Positions 1 through 5,410 of a stretch of DNA of 5,834 nt are shown piece by piece (position 1 is the stretch's first letter; each line of letters begins with the position of its first letter). Location: contig JAFULE010000211.1 of assembly GCA_017483235.1 (NCBI GenBank), positions 1 through 5,834 of the forward strand. Reading direction: 5' to 3'. The DNA is from Faecalibacterium sp. (GTDB lineage: Bacteria; Bacillota; Clostridia; Oscillospirales; Ruminococcaceae). Position numbers and translations under genes: made by a program. The notes beneath the pieces were generated by a model. It did not search any database. It was not told where the DNA came from and was given only the letters and a program-made list of their open reading frames with translations.

Positions 1-545
1 GTCAGCATAACCACCGAGGGCAATGCGGTAGCTTCCTGATTCAGCCAGTCGACCGTGGGCAGGCCAATGCTGTCCAGCAGATAGTTCAGAACGCCGAAAT
101 CGGTATTCAGAATCCACAGGAACACGACGGCCGCCGAAGACATGGCCACGTACTTGGGCACGAACACGATGGCACGCATAATGCCGAAGGAACGGCTCAT
201 GCGGTTGAACAGCAGTGTAAAAATGATACCGCCCAGAACAGTGACCGTAATTTCGGCCAGCGAGTACTTGAAGGTGACCCACAGCGAGTTCCACAGGTAC
301 TTGGCACCGGTGCCGGCAAACAGCCATTTCCAGTTTTTCAGGCCAACGTACTCCCAGGTATCGTTCAGCAGGTTCCAGTCGGTAAAGCTGATCTGCACCA
401 GTTTGCAGATGGGATAGTAGGTAAACACAGCCAGCAGCACCAGTGCGGGCACGGTAAACATAAAGTCGCCAAGCTTGGTAAGAAAGCGTCTGTTAAACAG
501 CGGCTTCTTATCGGCTTTGGGCGTGGCAGCAGATGCGTTTGCCAT
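1..545 (-). CDS. ABC importer permease, MalF/UgpA type (partial, C-terminus beyond left edge)
   Basis: Inner-membrane subunit of a carbohydrate-type ABC importer that forms the translocation channel with a second permease. I translated 181 codons from the ATG at 545-543; the frame stays open to the left edge, so the EAA loop that contacts the ATPase (usually past residue 200) is not visible. Visible family features: a charged cytosolic N-terminus (residues 1-26), a first membrane segment at about 28-48 followed by FTYYPICK, then ISFTDWNLL, VGLKNWKWLF, an NSLWVTFKYS stretch, membrane segments near 95-113 and 122-146 with IVFVPKY between, and NTDFGVLNYLLDSIGLP. These match the MalF/UgpA/YurN branch. 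The start is supported by AAAGGA (555-560) 9 nt upstream. It lies 82 nt downstream of the binding-protein gene in the same direction, so it is one operon. Family certain; substrate inferred only from neighbours. Confidence 0.93.
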   Translation of the reverse strand, partial: MANASAATPKADKKPLFNRRFLTKLGDFMFTVPALVLLAVFTYYPICKLVQISFTDWNLLNDTWEYVGLKNWKWLFAGTGAKYLWNSLWVTFKYSLAEITVTVLGGIIFTLLFNRMSRSFGIMRAIVFVPKYVAMSSAAVVFLWILNTDFGVLNYLLDSIGLPTVDWLNQEATALPSVVML

Positions 546-567
546 GATTCCAAATCCTTTCCAGAAA

Positions 568-592
568 CGCCCCGGACGACGGGTCCGGGGCG
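568..592 (-). other. Perfect GC-rich hairpin between binding-protein and permease genes
   Basis: The arms CGCCCCGGAC (568-577) and GTCCGGGGCG (583-592) are perfectly complementary over 10 bp around a 5-nt loop. Read on the minus strand, the stem is followed only by TTTC and then the permease ribosome binding site, so the U-tract is too weak for a confident full terminator. By analogy with intercistronic hairpins such as that after malE, it probably protects the 3' end of the abundant binding-protein mRNA or partly terminates transcription, keeping permease levels lower. The structure is seen directly; the role is inferred. Confidence 0.75.
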
Positions 593-627
593 CCCGTGTG
601 ATATTAAAGGGATGCGAGACTTACAAA

Positions 628-1959
628 TCAGTCGGCCAGGATCTCGTCGATTTCTTCGACCATCATGTCGGACTGCTTGGCAATGTCTTCGCCGGAAACG
701 ATCATGGCAACCATGTAGTTCTTCCAGGTGGTGGCCAGCTCGCTCCAGGAACCATGCTGGATACGGGGGTTGATCAGGTTCAGGTTGTCGAAGATGCACT
801 GGAAGGCGGGCTTCTTCTTCAGGAACTCAACGCCCTCTTCGGTCTCCAGAACGGACAGACGGGTGGGCAGGTAGCCGGTGCCCTCGGCCCACTTCATGTT
901 GACGGTCTTGCCGCACAGGAACTGCAGGAACACCCAGGCAGCGTTCTTGGTGGCCTGATCGTTCTTGGAGGGGATGCCCAGCACGCAGCCGCCGACCTCA
1001 GAGTACTTGTCGCCGGTGGTAGCAGCGGGGTACCAAGCCATACCGACCTCGAAGTCGGGGCACTTGTCAACATAGGTGTTGTACAGCGAGCTGGTATGCA
1101 TGACCGAGAAAGCCTTCTGATCGTAGAAGTTCTGGCGCATCATAGCAGAAGCGTCGGTGCCCTGAGCAAAGTAGGCCCAGCCCTCATCGCACCACTTCTT
1201 GATCATGGTGGTAACGCCCTTGGCGATGTCGCCGTTCAGGTCGCAGGTGTTGTCGGCGGTGATGATGTCAACGCCTTCGTTCAGGAACAGGGTCTCGAAG
1301 TACCACTGGTCCCAGCCGGGAACAACAGTGCCGTAAACCTTCTTCTCGGTGGCAACCTTCTCCAGCATCTTTTCGAACTCGTCGATCTTGGTGGGAACGG
1401 TGATGCCCATGGAGTCGGCCATGGTCTTGTTGTAGTAGATGATCTGGGTGGAGTGCAGGAAGGGCAGTGCAACCTGCTTGCCCTTGTACTGGCTGCTCAG
1501 CAGCAGACCGGCGGAGAAGTCCTCGACGTCATAGCCGGTGCCGGCAATGTACGGATCCAGGTTTTCGTACAGGCCGCTTTCGCCGTAGGAAGCAACGTAG
1601 TCGGTGTTGGCAACAACCACGCCGGGCAGACCGGTGCCGGCAGCATGAGCAGCAACCAGAGCCTCGTTAACGTCCTTATAAGCGCCGATGTACTGAGCTT
1701 CGACAGTGACCATATCCTGAGACTTGTTGAACTCGTCAACAACCTCGGCCACCAGAGCGTCGTACTGGCTCTCCAGAGCGTGCCACCAAGTAATGGTAAT
1801 GGGCTCGGTAACGTCATAGCTGACAGCAGGGGCTGCAGTGCTGGAAGCAGGCTTGGTGCCGCCGCCGGTGGAACCGCCACCGCCGCAAGCGGTCAGGGCG
1901 CCGGCAGCAGCCAGAACACCGGTGGCAGTCAGGAAGGAACGACGAGAAATCTTTTTCAT
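628..1959 (-). CDS. Extracellular solute-binding lipoprotein, family 1, UgpB-like
   Basis: Captures the ligand outside the membrane and delivers it to the ABC permease. The protein is 443 aa. The N-terminus has a twin-arginine-like SRRSFL (residues 5-10), a hydrophobic stretch and the lipobox LTAC with the lipidated Cys at 25, followed by a flexible Gly/Ser/Thr/Pro linker to about residue 46. The mature domain begins ITITWWHALES (55-63). Aligned from memory with E. coli UgpB, several features recur: GAY near 92-94, HSTQIIYYNK (169-178), GWDQW (215-219), TSSL (289-292), TGYLPTR (361-367) and NPR (397-399), which fall near UgpB ligand contacts. Six further cysteines (239, 257, 300, 325, 349, 388) are unusual for a secreted protein and suit an anaerobe. 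The start at 1959 is chosen over a longer in-frame ORF (to 2064) because of the AAAGAGAGG site 8 nt upstream and the signal sequence beginning there. Glycerol-3-phosphate/glycerophosphodiester specificity is inference, helped by the divergent GDPD; another sugar is possible. Confidence 0.95.
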   Translation of the reverse strand: MKKISRRSFLTATGVLAAAGALTACGGGGSTGGGTKPASSTAAPAVSYDVTEPITITWWHALESQYDALVAEVVDEFNKSQDMVTVEAQYIGAYKDVNEALVAAHAAGTGLPGVVVANTDYVASYGESGLYENLDPYIAGTGYDVEDFSAGLLLSSQYKGKQVALPFLHSTQIIYYNKTMADSMGITVPTKIDEFEKMLEKVATEKKVYGTVVPGWDQWYFETLFLNEGVDIITADNTCDLNGDIAKGVTTMIKKWCDEGWAYFAQGTDASAMMRQNFYDQKAFSVMHTSSLYNTYVDKCPDFEVGMAWYPAATTGDKYSEVGGCVLGIPSKNDQATKNAAWVFLQFLCGKTVNMKWAEGTGYLPTRLSVLETEEGVEFLKKKPAFQCIFDNLNLINPRIQHGSWSELATTWKNYMVAMIVSGEDIAKQSDMMVEEIDEILAD

Positions 1960-1967
1960 GGTTTTTT

Positions 1968-1976
1968 CCTCTCTTT
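1968..1976 (-). promoter_or_regulatory. Ribosome binding site that fixes the binding-protein start
   Basis: AAAGAGAGG on the minus strand ends 8 nt before the ATG at 1959. It supports this start rather than the 35-codon longer in-frame ORF beginning at 2064, whose extra residues do not resemble a signal peptide. Confidence 0.85.
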
Positions 1977-1983
1977 GCGTTGA

Positions 1984-2010
1984 ATTATAATTAACCTGCA
2001 TTCGCGTAAA
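1984..2010 (-). promoter_or_regulatory. Candidate promoter for the binding-protein/permease operon
   Basis: On the minus strand a perfect TATAAT (1984-1989) is preceded by TTTACG (2005-2010; 4 of 6 to the -35 consensus) with a 15-nt spacer, shorter than the usual 17. Transcription would begin about 18 nt before the start codon, leaving the ribosome binding site intact in a very short leader. A second weak candidate further upstream is TTTACG (2167-2172) with TACGAT (2144-2149) at a 17-nt spacer. The TATAAT is clear; the assignment is tentative. Confidence 0.4.
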
Positions 2011-2260
2011 ATACAGGTGGTTTACAAACGGATACACAAACAAAATGCACGCAGAACAACTCATTCATACGCGCATCATTCCATTTCTACTTAGCAGTTT
2101 AACACAAAAATTTTCGAATAACAAGACATGATTTTGTAAAAATATCGTAAAACACAGAAAGATTTTCGTAAAGAAGTTCTCATGTAGAATAATTGAAAGT
2201 TTTCTTGTGCTATTTGCCCAAACAATGTTTGAAATGTGCTTAGATTAACCTTTTATAGTA

Positions 2261-2289
2261 TTGAAAAGCCAACTTTCACGTGTTACACT
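2261..2289 (+). promoter_or_regulatory. Candidate extended -10 promoter for the GDPD gene
   Basis: TTGAAA (2261-2266; 5 of 6 to the -35 consensus) is followed after exactly 17 nt by TACACT (2284-2289; 4 of 6), with TG at 2281-2282 giving an extended -10 (TGnTACACT). The start of transcription would lie near 2296, giving a leader of about 80 nt before the ATG at 2376. A second, weaker possibility is TTGAAA (2229-2234) with TATAGT (2254-2259) at a 19-nt spacer. Confidence 0.5.
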
Positions 2290-2296
2290 GTGTACA
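2281..2296. promoter_or_regulatory. Interrupted palindrome over the -10: possible operator
   Basis: The sequence TGTTACACTGTGTACA contains an exact odd-centred palindrome, TACAC-T-GTGTA (2284-2294). If one extra T is skipped on the left, the arms extend to TGTACAC/GTGTACA. It covers the predicted rightward -10 and start site, where a repressor would block transcription. The symmetry is seen directly; the operator role is inferred and the regulator is not in the window. Confidence 0.35.
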
Positions 2297-2298
2297 GT

Positions 2299-2323
2299 TG
2301 CAGCTGCCGTTTTGGCTGCCGCA
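2299..2323 (+). other. Imperfect hairpin in the GDPD leader
   Basis: TGCAGCTGCC (2299-2308) and GGCTGCCGCA (2314-2323) pair at 8 of 10 positions (one T-T and one A-C mismatch) around the loop GTTTT. A T-rich stretch (GTGCTTGTTTTATT) follows at 2324-2337, so it could act as a weak attenuator in the leader. It may instead simply reflect repeated alanine codons if the small hydrophobic ORF overlapping it is real. Confidence 0.3.
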
Positions 2324-2375
2324 GTGCTTGTTTTATTCATTTAATCGTCAGTATTGATAGAAAGAAGAGTTGTGT

Positions 2376-3104
2376 ATGAATACCATTAAGCTGGACAGCA
2401 AGCATGTACAGATGATTGCCCACCGCGGCCTGAGCGGACTGGAGCGCGAAAACACCTGTGCCGCCTTTGTGGCAGCCGGCAACCGCGAAAAGTACTTTGG
2501 CATCGAGACCGACATCCACTCTACTTCCGACGGCAAGTTCATCATCATCCACGACGACACCACCGGCCGCGTATGCGGCGGCGACAACATGACCGTGGAG
2601 GAAACCACCTTCGAAACCCTGCGCAAGCTGCAGGTAAGCAATCTGGATGACGACCAGCGCAGCCGCGGCGATCTGATCCTGCCCACTTTGGAAGAGTACA
2701 TCAGCATCGGCAAAAAGTACGAGAAGGTCTGTGTGCTGGAGCTGAAGAACGAGTTCCCCAAAGAGATCCTGTACAAGATCATCGAGCGCATTGAAGAGCT
2801 GGGCTATCTGGAGCACACCATCTTCATCTCCTTTGCACTGAATAACCTGATCTGGCTGCGCGAGCGTTACCCCAAGCAGCCCGCCCAGTATCTGCTGAGC
2901 AAGTGGGGCGAGGACTCGATGGAGATTCTAAAGAAGTACGATCTGGATCTGGACATCAAGTACACCGAAGTGACCAAGGAACTGTGCGATGCAATTCATG
3001 CAGAGGGCAAGATCATCAACTGCTGGACCTGCAACACCGCCGAAGAGGGCGCCGCTCTGGTAGAAATGGGCGTCGACCAGATCACCACCAACATTCTGGA
3101 GTAA
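2376..3104 (+). CDS. ugpQ: Glycerophosphodiester phosphodiesterase, cytosolic (UgpQ-like GDPD)
   Basis: Hydrolyses glycerophosphodiesters, such as glycerophosphocholine, to glycerol-3-phosphate and the free alcohol, using a divalent metal in a TIM-barrel fold. The protein is 242 aa, close to E. coli UgpQ, and has no signal peptide, so it should act in the cytosol. The motifs appear in family order: HRG (residues 16-18, catalytic His16), ENT (25-27), ETD (44-46, metal ligands), HDDT (59-62, second catalytic His59), ELK (122-124), CWTCN (216-220) in place of the usual VWTVN, and a final GVDQITTN (232-239) where Asn replaces the common Asp of the G(V/I)DGIxTD motif. The ATG at 2376 is preferred over the TTG at 2370, because AGAAGAG (2363-2369) lies 6 nt before the ATG and directly abuts the TTG. 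It is divergent from the UgpB-like importer, which supports uptake followed by cleavage. Function is confident by family; the exact substrate is not known. Confidence 0.94.
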   Translation: MNTIKLDSKHVQMIAHRGLSGLERENTCAAFVAAGNREKYFGIETDIHSTSDGKFIIIHDDTTGRVCGGDNMTVEETTFETLRKLQVSNLDDDQRSRGDLILPTLEEYISIGKKYEKVCVLELKNEFPKEILYKIIERIEELGYLEHTIFISFALNNLIWLRERYPKQPAQYLLSKWGEDSMEILKKYDLDLDIKYTEVTKELCDAIHAEGKIINCWTCNTAEEGAALVEMGVDQITTNILE

Positions 3105-3115
3105 ATTTACATGCC

Positions 3116-3160
3116 GGCAGCCCCGGTCCCGCATGGCAGGATCGGGGCTGCCTTTGTTTA
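3116..3160 (+). terminator. Intrinsic terminator after the GDPD gene
   Basis: A 14-bp stem with one G-U pair forms between GGCAGCCCCGGTCC (3116-3129) and GGATCGGGGCTGCC (3139-3152), with a 9-nt loop, followed by TTTGTTTA. It begins 11 nt after the GDPD stop codon. The T-run runs straight into the AAGGAG ribosome binding site of the next gene (3160-3165), so this terminator sits between two same-strand genes. Confidence 0.88.
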
Positions 3161-3177
3161 AGGAGCAATTGCCGCAC

Positions 3178-3882
3178 ATGTGGAATCGTCTGTTTAACCC
3201 GGAAAATAAGTTCTGGGAGTTCATCGGCAAACTGACCGACGTGGCCTGTCTGAGCCTGCTTTGGGCAGTTACCTGCCTGCCCGTTATTACCTTTGGGGCA
3301 GCCACCACATCCTTTTATCAGTTCACCCTGCGTCAGGTAAGCGATACCGAGGGTACGGTCTGGTCCAGTTATTTCCGGGCATTCCGGCAGAATTTTAAAA
3401 AGAGCACCCAGCTGTGGTTGATTCAGCTTGCCGGCCTTGTGTTTTTTGCCGTGGATCTGTACGGCGCCTGGTGCTTTTTACTGTACACCGACGGTGCGTT
3501 TTACGCCATTGCCGTCTTTGCCGTTGTGCTTTGCATCACCCTTCTGTTTCTTGGCTGTACCTTCTACTTCTACCCTCCCCTGGCCATGTTTGATTTTCCG
3601 CTGAAAAAGATTCTGCACGACAGCTTTATCATGGCGGTGGGCAACCTGCCGGTAACCATTACCTTGTTTTTGCTGCTGGCTTTGATGTATGTGGGCATTT
3701 ATTTTCTCAGTGGCTTTTTCTTTTTCCTTGCGGGGTTGTTTATCTTTATTTCTTCTTATTTGATTTACGGTGTGTTCCGCAAATATACCGGCGAGCTGGC
3801 CGAGGAAGAACGATTGCTGCGCGAACAAAAGGAAGAAAAGGCCCTGCATCAGAAGATGAACCGGCTGCACCATCGCATGTAA
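3178..3882 (+). CDS. yesL: YesL family (DUF624) membrane protein
   Basis: Integral membrane protein of the YesL/DUF624 family, of unknown biochemical role, often encoded beside carbohydrate ABC importers in Firmicutes (B. subtilis yesL lies near yesOPQ). The protein is 234 aa. The N-terminal signature is clear: LFNPENKFWEFIGKLTDV, a first membrane segment at about 20-40 containing CLPVITFGAATTSFY, then a cytosolic stretch with FRAFRQNFKKST (67-77). Further membrane segments lie near 78-102, 106-130, 156-176 and 178-199, and the C-terminus is a charged, probably helical tail (203-234) rich in Glu, Lys and Arg. The ATG at 3178 is chosen because residues before it would derive from terminator sequence; AAGGAG lies 12 nt upstream, slightly far. 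The next gene starts 13 nt later, so the two are cotranscribed. No promoter is visible in the 73-nt gap upstream. Confidence 0.92.
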   Translation: MWNRLFNPENKFWEFIGKLTDVACLSLLWAVTCLPVITFGAATTSFYQFTLRQVSDTEGTVWSSYFRAFRQNFKKSTQLWLIQLAGLVFFAVDLYGAWCFLLYTDGAFYAIAVFAVVLCITLLFLGCTFYFYPPLAMFDFPLKKILHDSFIMAVGNLPVTITLFLLLALMYVGIYFLSGFFFFLAGLFIFISSYLIYGVFRKYTGELAEEERLLREQKEEKALHQKMNRLHHRM

Positions 3883-3895
3883 AAGGGACTGTGCT

Positions 3896-4597
3896 ATGAT
3901 CGAATATCTGAAAGACCGTGTTCAAAGCTGGTACGCCGCCGAGCGGGAAAAGCTGCGCGGCATGCCACTGAAAAAGAAGATCGGTTACCTTCTGGATTAT
4001 TACAAAGGATGGTTTATTGGTCTACTCATCCTTTGCCTGATTGGTTTTTATCTGGGCGATGCCTATCTGCAAAGCAAAAAAGAGATTGTTTTGCAGGGCT
4101 TTTTTACCAACGATGACTGGAATCTGTTTTCGGCCGAAGAGGTCACCGAGGAATACAGCGCCACCCTGCAGCTGCAGCGCCACCAGCGCGTGGTGTTCGA
4201 CGACGGCCTGTACATCGATCTTGGCGGGCAAGCCAGTGAGTACACCGCAGCAAGCAACGGCAAACTGCTGGCTTATGTTACCACCAAGGAACTGGACCTT
4301 GTAATTACCAGCCGCGAGGTTCTGGAACACTTTACCGGGCAGCTGCCTATGCGGGATCTGAAGCAGATCCTGCCCGTCGATCTGTTTGAACGGCTGAAGG
4401 ATCAGATGCTTACCACCGCCGACGAAAATGGACAGATCATCTATTATGCGCTGGACATGACCCAAAGCCGCTTTGTGCAGACTTCAGGCTATGCCGAAGA
4501 AGACGGGGTGAAAAACAATTACTTCCTGTTTGCCCCCAAAAACAGCCTGCGGGCCGATCAAACTGCTGATTTTATTGTATACTGTTTTTCAAAGTAA
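3896..4597 (+). CDS. Uncharacterised single-pass membrane protein with extracytoplasmic domain
   Basis: Function unknown. The protein is 233 aa. The N-terminus is cytosolic and positively charged, with KKKIGYLLDYYKGW (26-39) just before a single membrane segment (about 39-55); the remaining roughly 175 residues should lie outside the cell. This K-x-x-YxxDYYK juxtamembrane pattern recurs in unnamed Firmicute proteins, as far as I recall. The outer domain has an alternating strand/helix pattern: VLQGFFTNDDW (65-75), LDLVITSREVLEHF (133-146), LKQILPVDLFERL (155-167), IIYYALDM (181-188) and YFLFAPKNS (209-217). This is reminiscent of part of a type 2 periplasmic-binding fold, but the resemblance is weak and inferred. 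There is no lipobox or catalytic motif. AAAAGGGA (3881-3888) lies 7 nt before the ATG and overlaps the yesL stop, suggesting coupled translation. A strong terminator follows. Confidence 0.85.
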   Translation: MIEYLKDRVQSWYAAEREKLRGMPLKKKIGYLLDYYKGWFIGLLILCLIGFYLGDAYLQSKKEIVLQGFFTNDDWNLFSAEEVTEEYSATLQLQRHQRVVFDDGLYIDLGGQASEYTAASNGKLLAYVTTKELDLVITSREVLEHFTGQLPMRDLKQILPVDLFERLKDQMLTTADENGQIIYYALDMTQSRFVQTSGYAEEDGVKNNYFLFAPKNSLRADQTADFIVYCFSK

Positions 4598-4618
4598 TCC
4601 CCTGTTCCCTGTTTCAAC

Positions 4619-4658
4619 AAAAATCCCCTGCACGGTTATTTCGTGCAGGGGATTTTTT
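4619..4658. terminator. Bidirectional intrinsic terminator between convergent operons
   Basis: A perfect 16-bp stem joins AAAAATCCCCTGCACG (4619-4634) and CGTGCAGGGGATTTTT (4642-4657) around a 7-nt loop. The A-run on the left and T-run on the right give a U-tract on either strand. It lies 21 nt after the stop of the single-pass protein gene and 32 nt after the stop of the leftward mgtC-like gene, so it serves both. Confidence 0.95.
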
Positions 4659-4689
4659 AGTGTAAAGTATTTTATATTTTCAGATCAAA

Positions 4690-5397
4690 TTACATCTCTT
4701 CCACCGAGAGGATACCCTCCATGCTGTCCAGTGCGCTGCGCAGCTTGTATTTATCCCATTTCTGGTTCAGCCGAAGGCTGCAGATCGCATAGGCACTGTG
4801 TCGGTCGTCCGGTTCCGGGCGGGTGATCTGCATATTCAGCAGGCGGATATTCTCATTTCGGAACCATTCCAGCACACGCTCAAGGCTTTCTTTCTGGTCA
4901 TACTGCAGATAAAGGTGCGCTTCACGAGAGTTTGCCATCATATAGTATTCGACTTTCGAAAACACCAGTTCCGCCAGCAGTACCAGCGCGGTGGCCCAGA
5001 AAGCGCCCTCGTAGTAACCTGCACCGCAGGCAAGGCCAATGATGGCAGCTGTCCACAGGCCGGCCGCTGTGGTAAGACCCTTGACCCGCTTGCTTTTGGT
5101 AACGATGATGGTACCGGCGCCGATGAAACCAATGCCGGAAACAACCTGTGCGCCCAGACGGGCCATGTCGGTGAACATCATTCGTTCCAGATACAGATAC
5201 TGACTGGTCAGGGTGGTCATGGCCGCGCCCAGACAGATCAGCATATGGGTGCGGATGCCGGCCGGGCGGTGTTTATACATACGCTCCATGCCGATCAGGC
5301 CGCCGCACAACGCCGCCAGAACCAACCGCACCGTGATGGACGCGGTGTTCAGGTCTCGTAGTGAAACCAGTAATTTTACCAATTGTTCTGCATACAT
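4690..5397 (-). CDS. MgtC/SapB family membrane protein with C-terminal ACT-like domain
   Basis: Member of the MgtC/SapB family. Salmonella and Mycobacterium MgtC help cells cope with low Mg2+ and modulate the F-type ATP synthase; family members in commensal Firmicutes are poorly studied. The protein is 235 aa. The conserved membrane core includes GGLIGMER (32-39), AGIRTHMLICLGAA (46-59), QVVSGIGFIGAGTII (84-98) and VKGLTTAAGLWTAAIIGLA (105-123), with membrane segments at about 20-37, 50-66, 85-99, 108-127 and 131-149. Residues 158-235 form a soluble C-terminal domain with the ACT-like pattern, beginning AHLYLQYD and ending MEGILSVEEM. GAGAGGG (5406-5412) lies 8 nt before the ATG and overlaps the TGA of the upstream gene, so translation is probably coupled. 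It is the last gene of its operon and ends before the shared terminator. Confidence 0.95.
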   Translation of the reverse strand: MYAEQLVKLLVSLRDLNTASITVRLVLAALCGGLIGMERMYKHRPAGIRTHMLICLGAAMTTLTSQYLYLERMMFTDMARLGAQVVSGIGFIGAGTIIVTKSKRVKGLTTAAGLWTAAIIGLACGAGYYEGAFWATALVLLAELVFSKVEYYMMANSREAHLYLQYDQKESLERVLEWFRNENIRLLNMQITRPEPDDRHSAYAICSLRLNQKWDKYKLRSALDSMEGILSVEEM

Positions 5398-5410
5398 AAC
5401 AGGTTCCCTC

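Larger units (their letters stand above)
1960..2375. other. Divergent AT-rich regulatory region (416 nt) between importer operon and GDPD
   Basis: No convincing protein gene spans this stretch; its AT-richness contrasts with the flanking genes. From left to right it holds the binding-protein ribosome binding site (1968-1976), a minus-strand TATAAT (1984-1989), a central segment about 2100-2200 with repeated GTAAA motifs, a plus-strand promoter candidate (2261-2289) with an interrupted palindrome over its -10, and a leader hairpin (2299-2323). An ORF of 27 codons with a TTG start (2261-2344) encodes a strongly hydrophobic tail but lacks a ribosome binding site; it is treated as a finding rather than a gene. 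The arrangement suggests that one regulator could control both the importer and the GDPD. Confidence 0.8.

Noticed and set aside
475..1983. 502-codon open frame on the plus strand opposite the binding-protein gene
   Set aside because: It mirrors the binding protein on the other strand, runs across the intercistronic hairpin, has low-complexity Gly/Val/Leu-rich sequence without family features and no ribosome binding site. The opposite strand has a clear lipoprotein gene.
1960..2064. N-terminal extension of the binding protein to an upstream in-frame start at 2064
   Set aside because: The extra 35 residues precede a perfect signal peptide start and cover the TATAAT and ribosome binding site, so they are untranslated.
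2040..2240. Catabolite control (cre) site in the divergent region
   Set aside because: I looked for the TGNNANCGNTNNCA pattern on both strands and found only partial matches missing the central CG or an outer TG/CA pair.
2337..2816. Antisense frames opposite the GDPD gene
   Set aside because: They are shadows of a gene with full GDPD motifs, with no ribosome binding site or recognisable protein.
3133..3177. Upstream ATG for yesL at 3133
   Set aside because: It lies in the loop of the terminator hairpin, and the 15 added residues are encoded by terminator and ribosome binding site sequence. The YesL family signature begins just after the ATG at 3178.
4022..4465. 147-codon minus-strand frame opposite the single-pass protein gene
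   Set aside because: No ribosome binding site and no domain features; the plus-strand frame has a good ribosome binding site, a membrane helix and coupling to yesL.
4798..5361. 187-codon plus-strand frame opposite the mgtC-like gene
   Set aside because: The minus strand encodes all MgtC core motifs; the plus frame is rich in Gln, His and Gly, typical of an antisense shadow.
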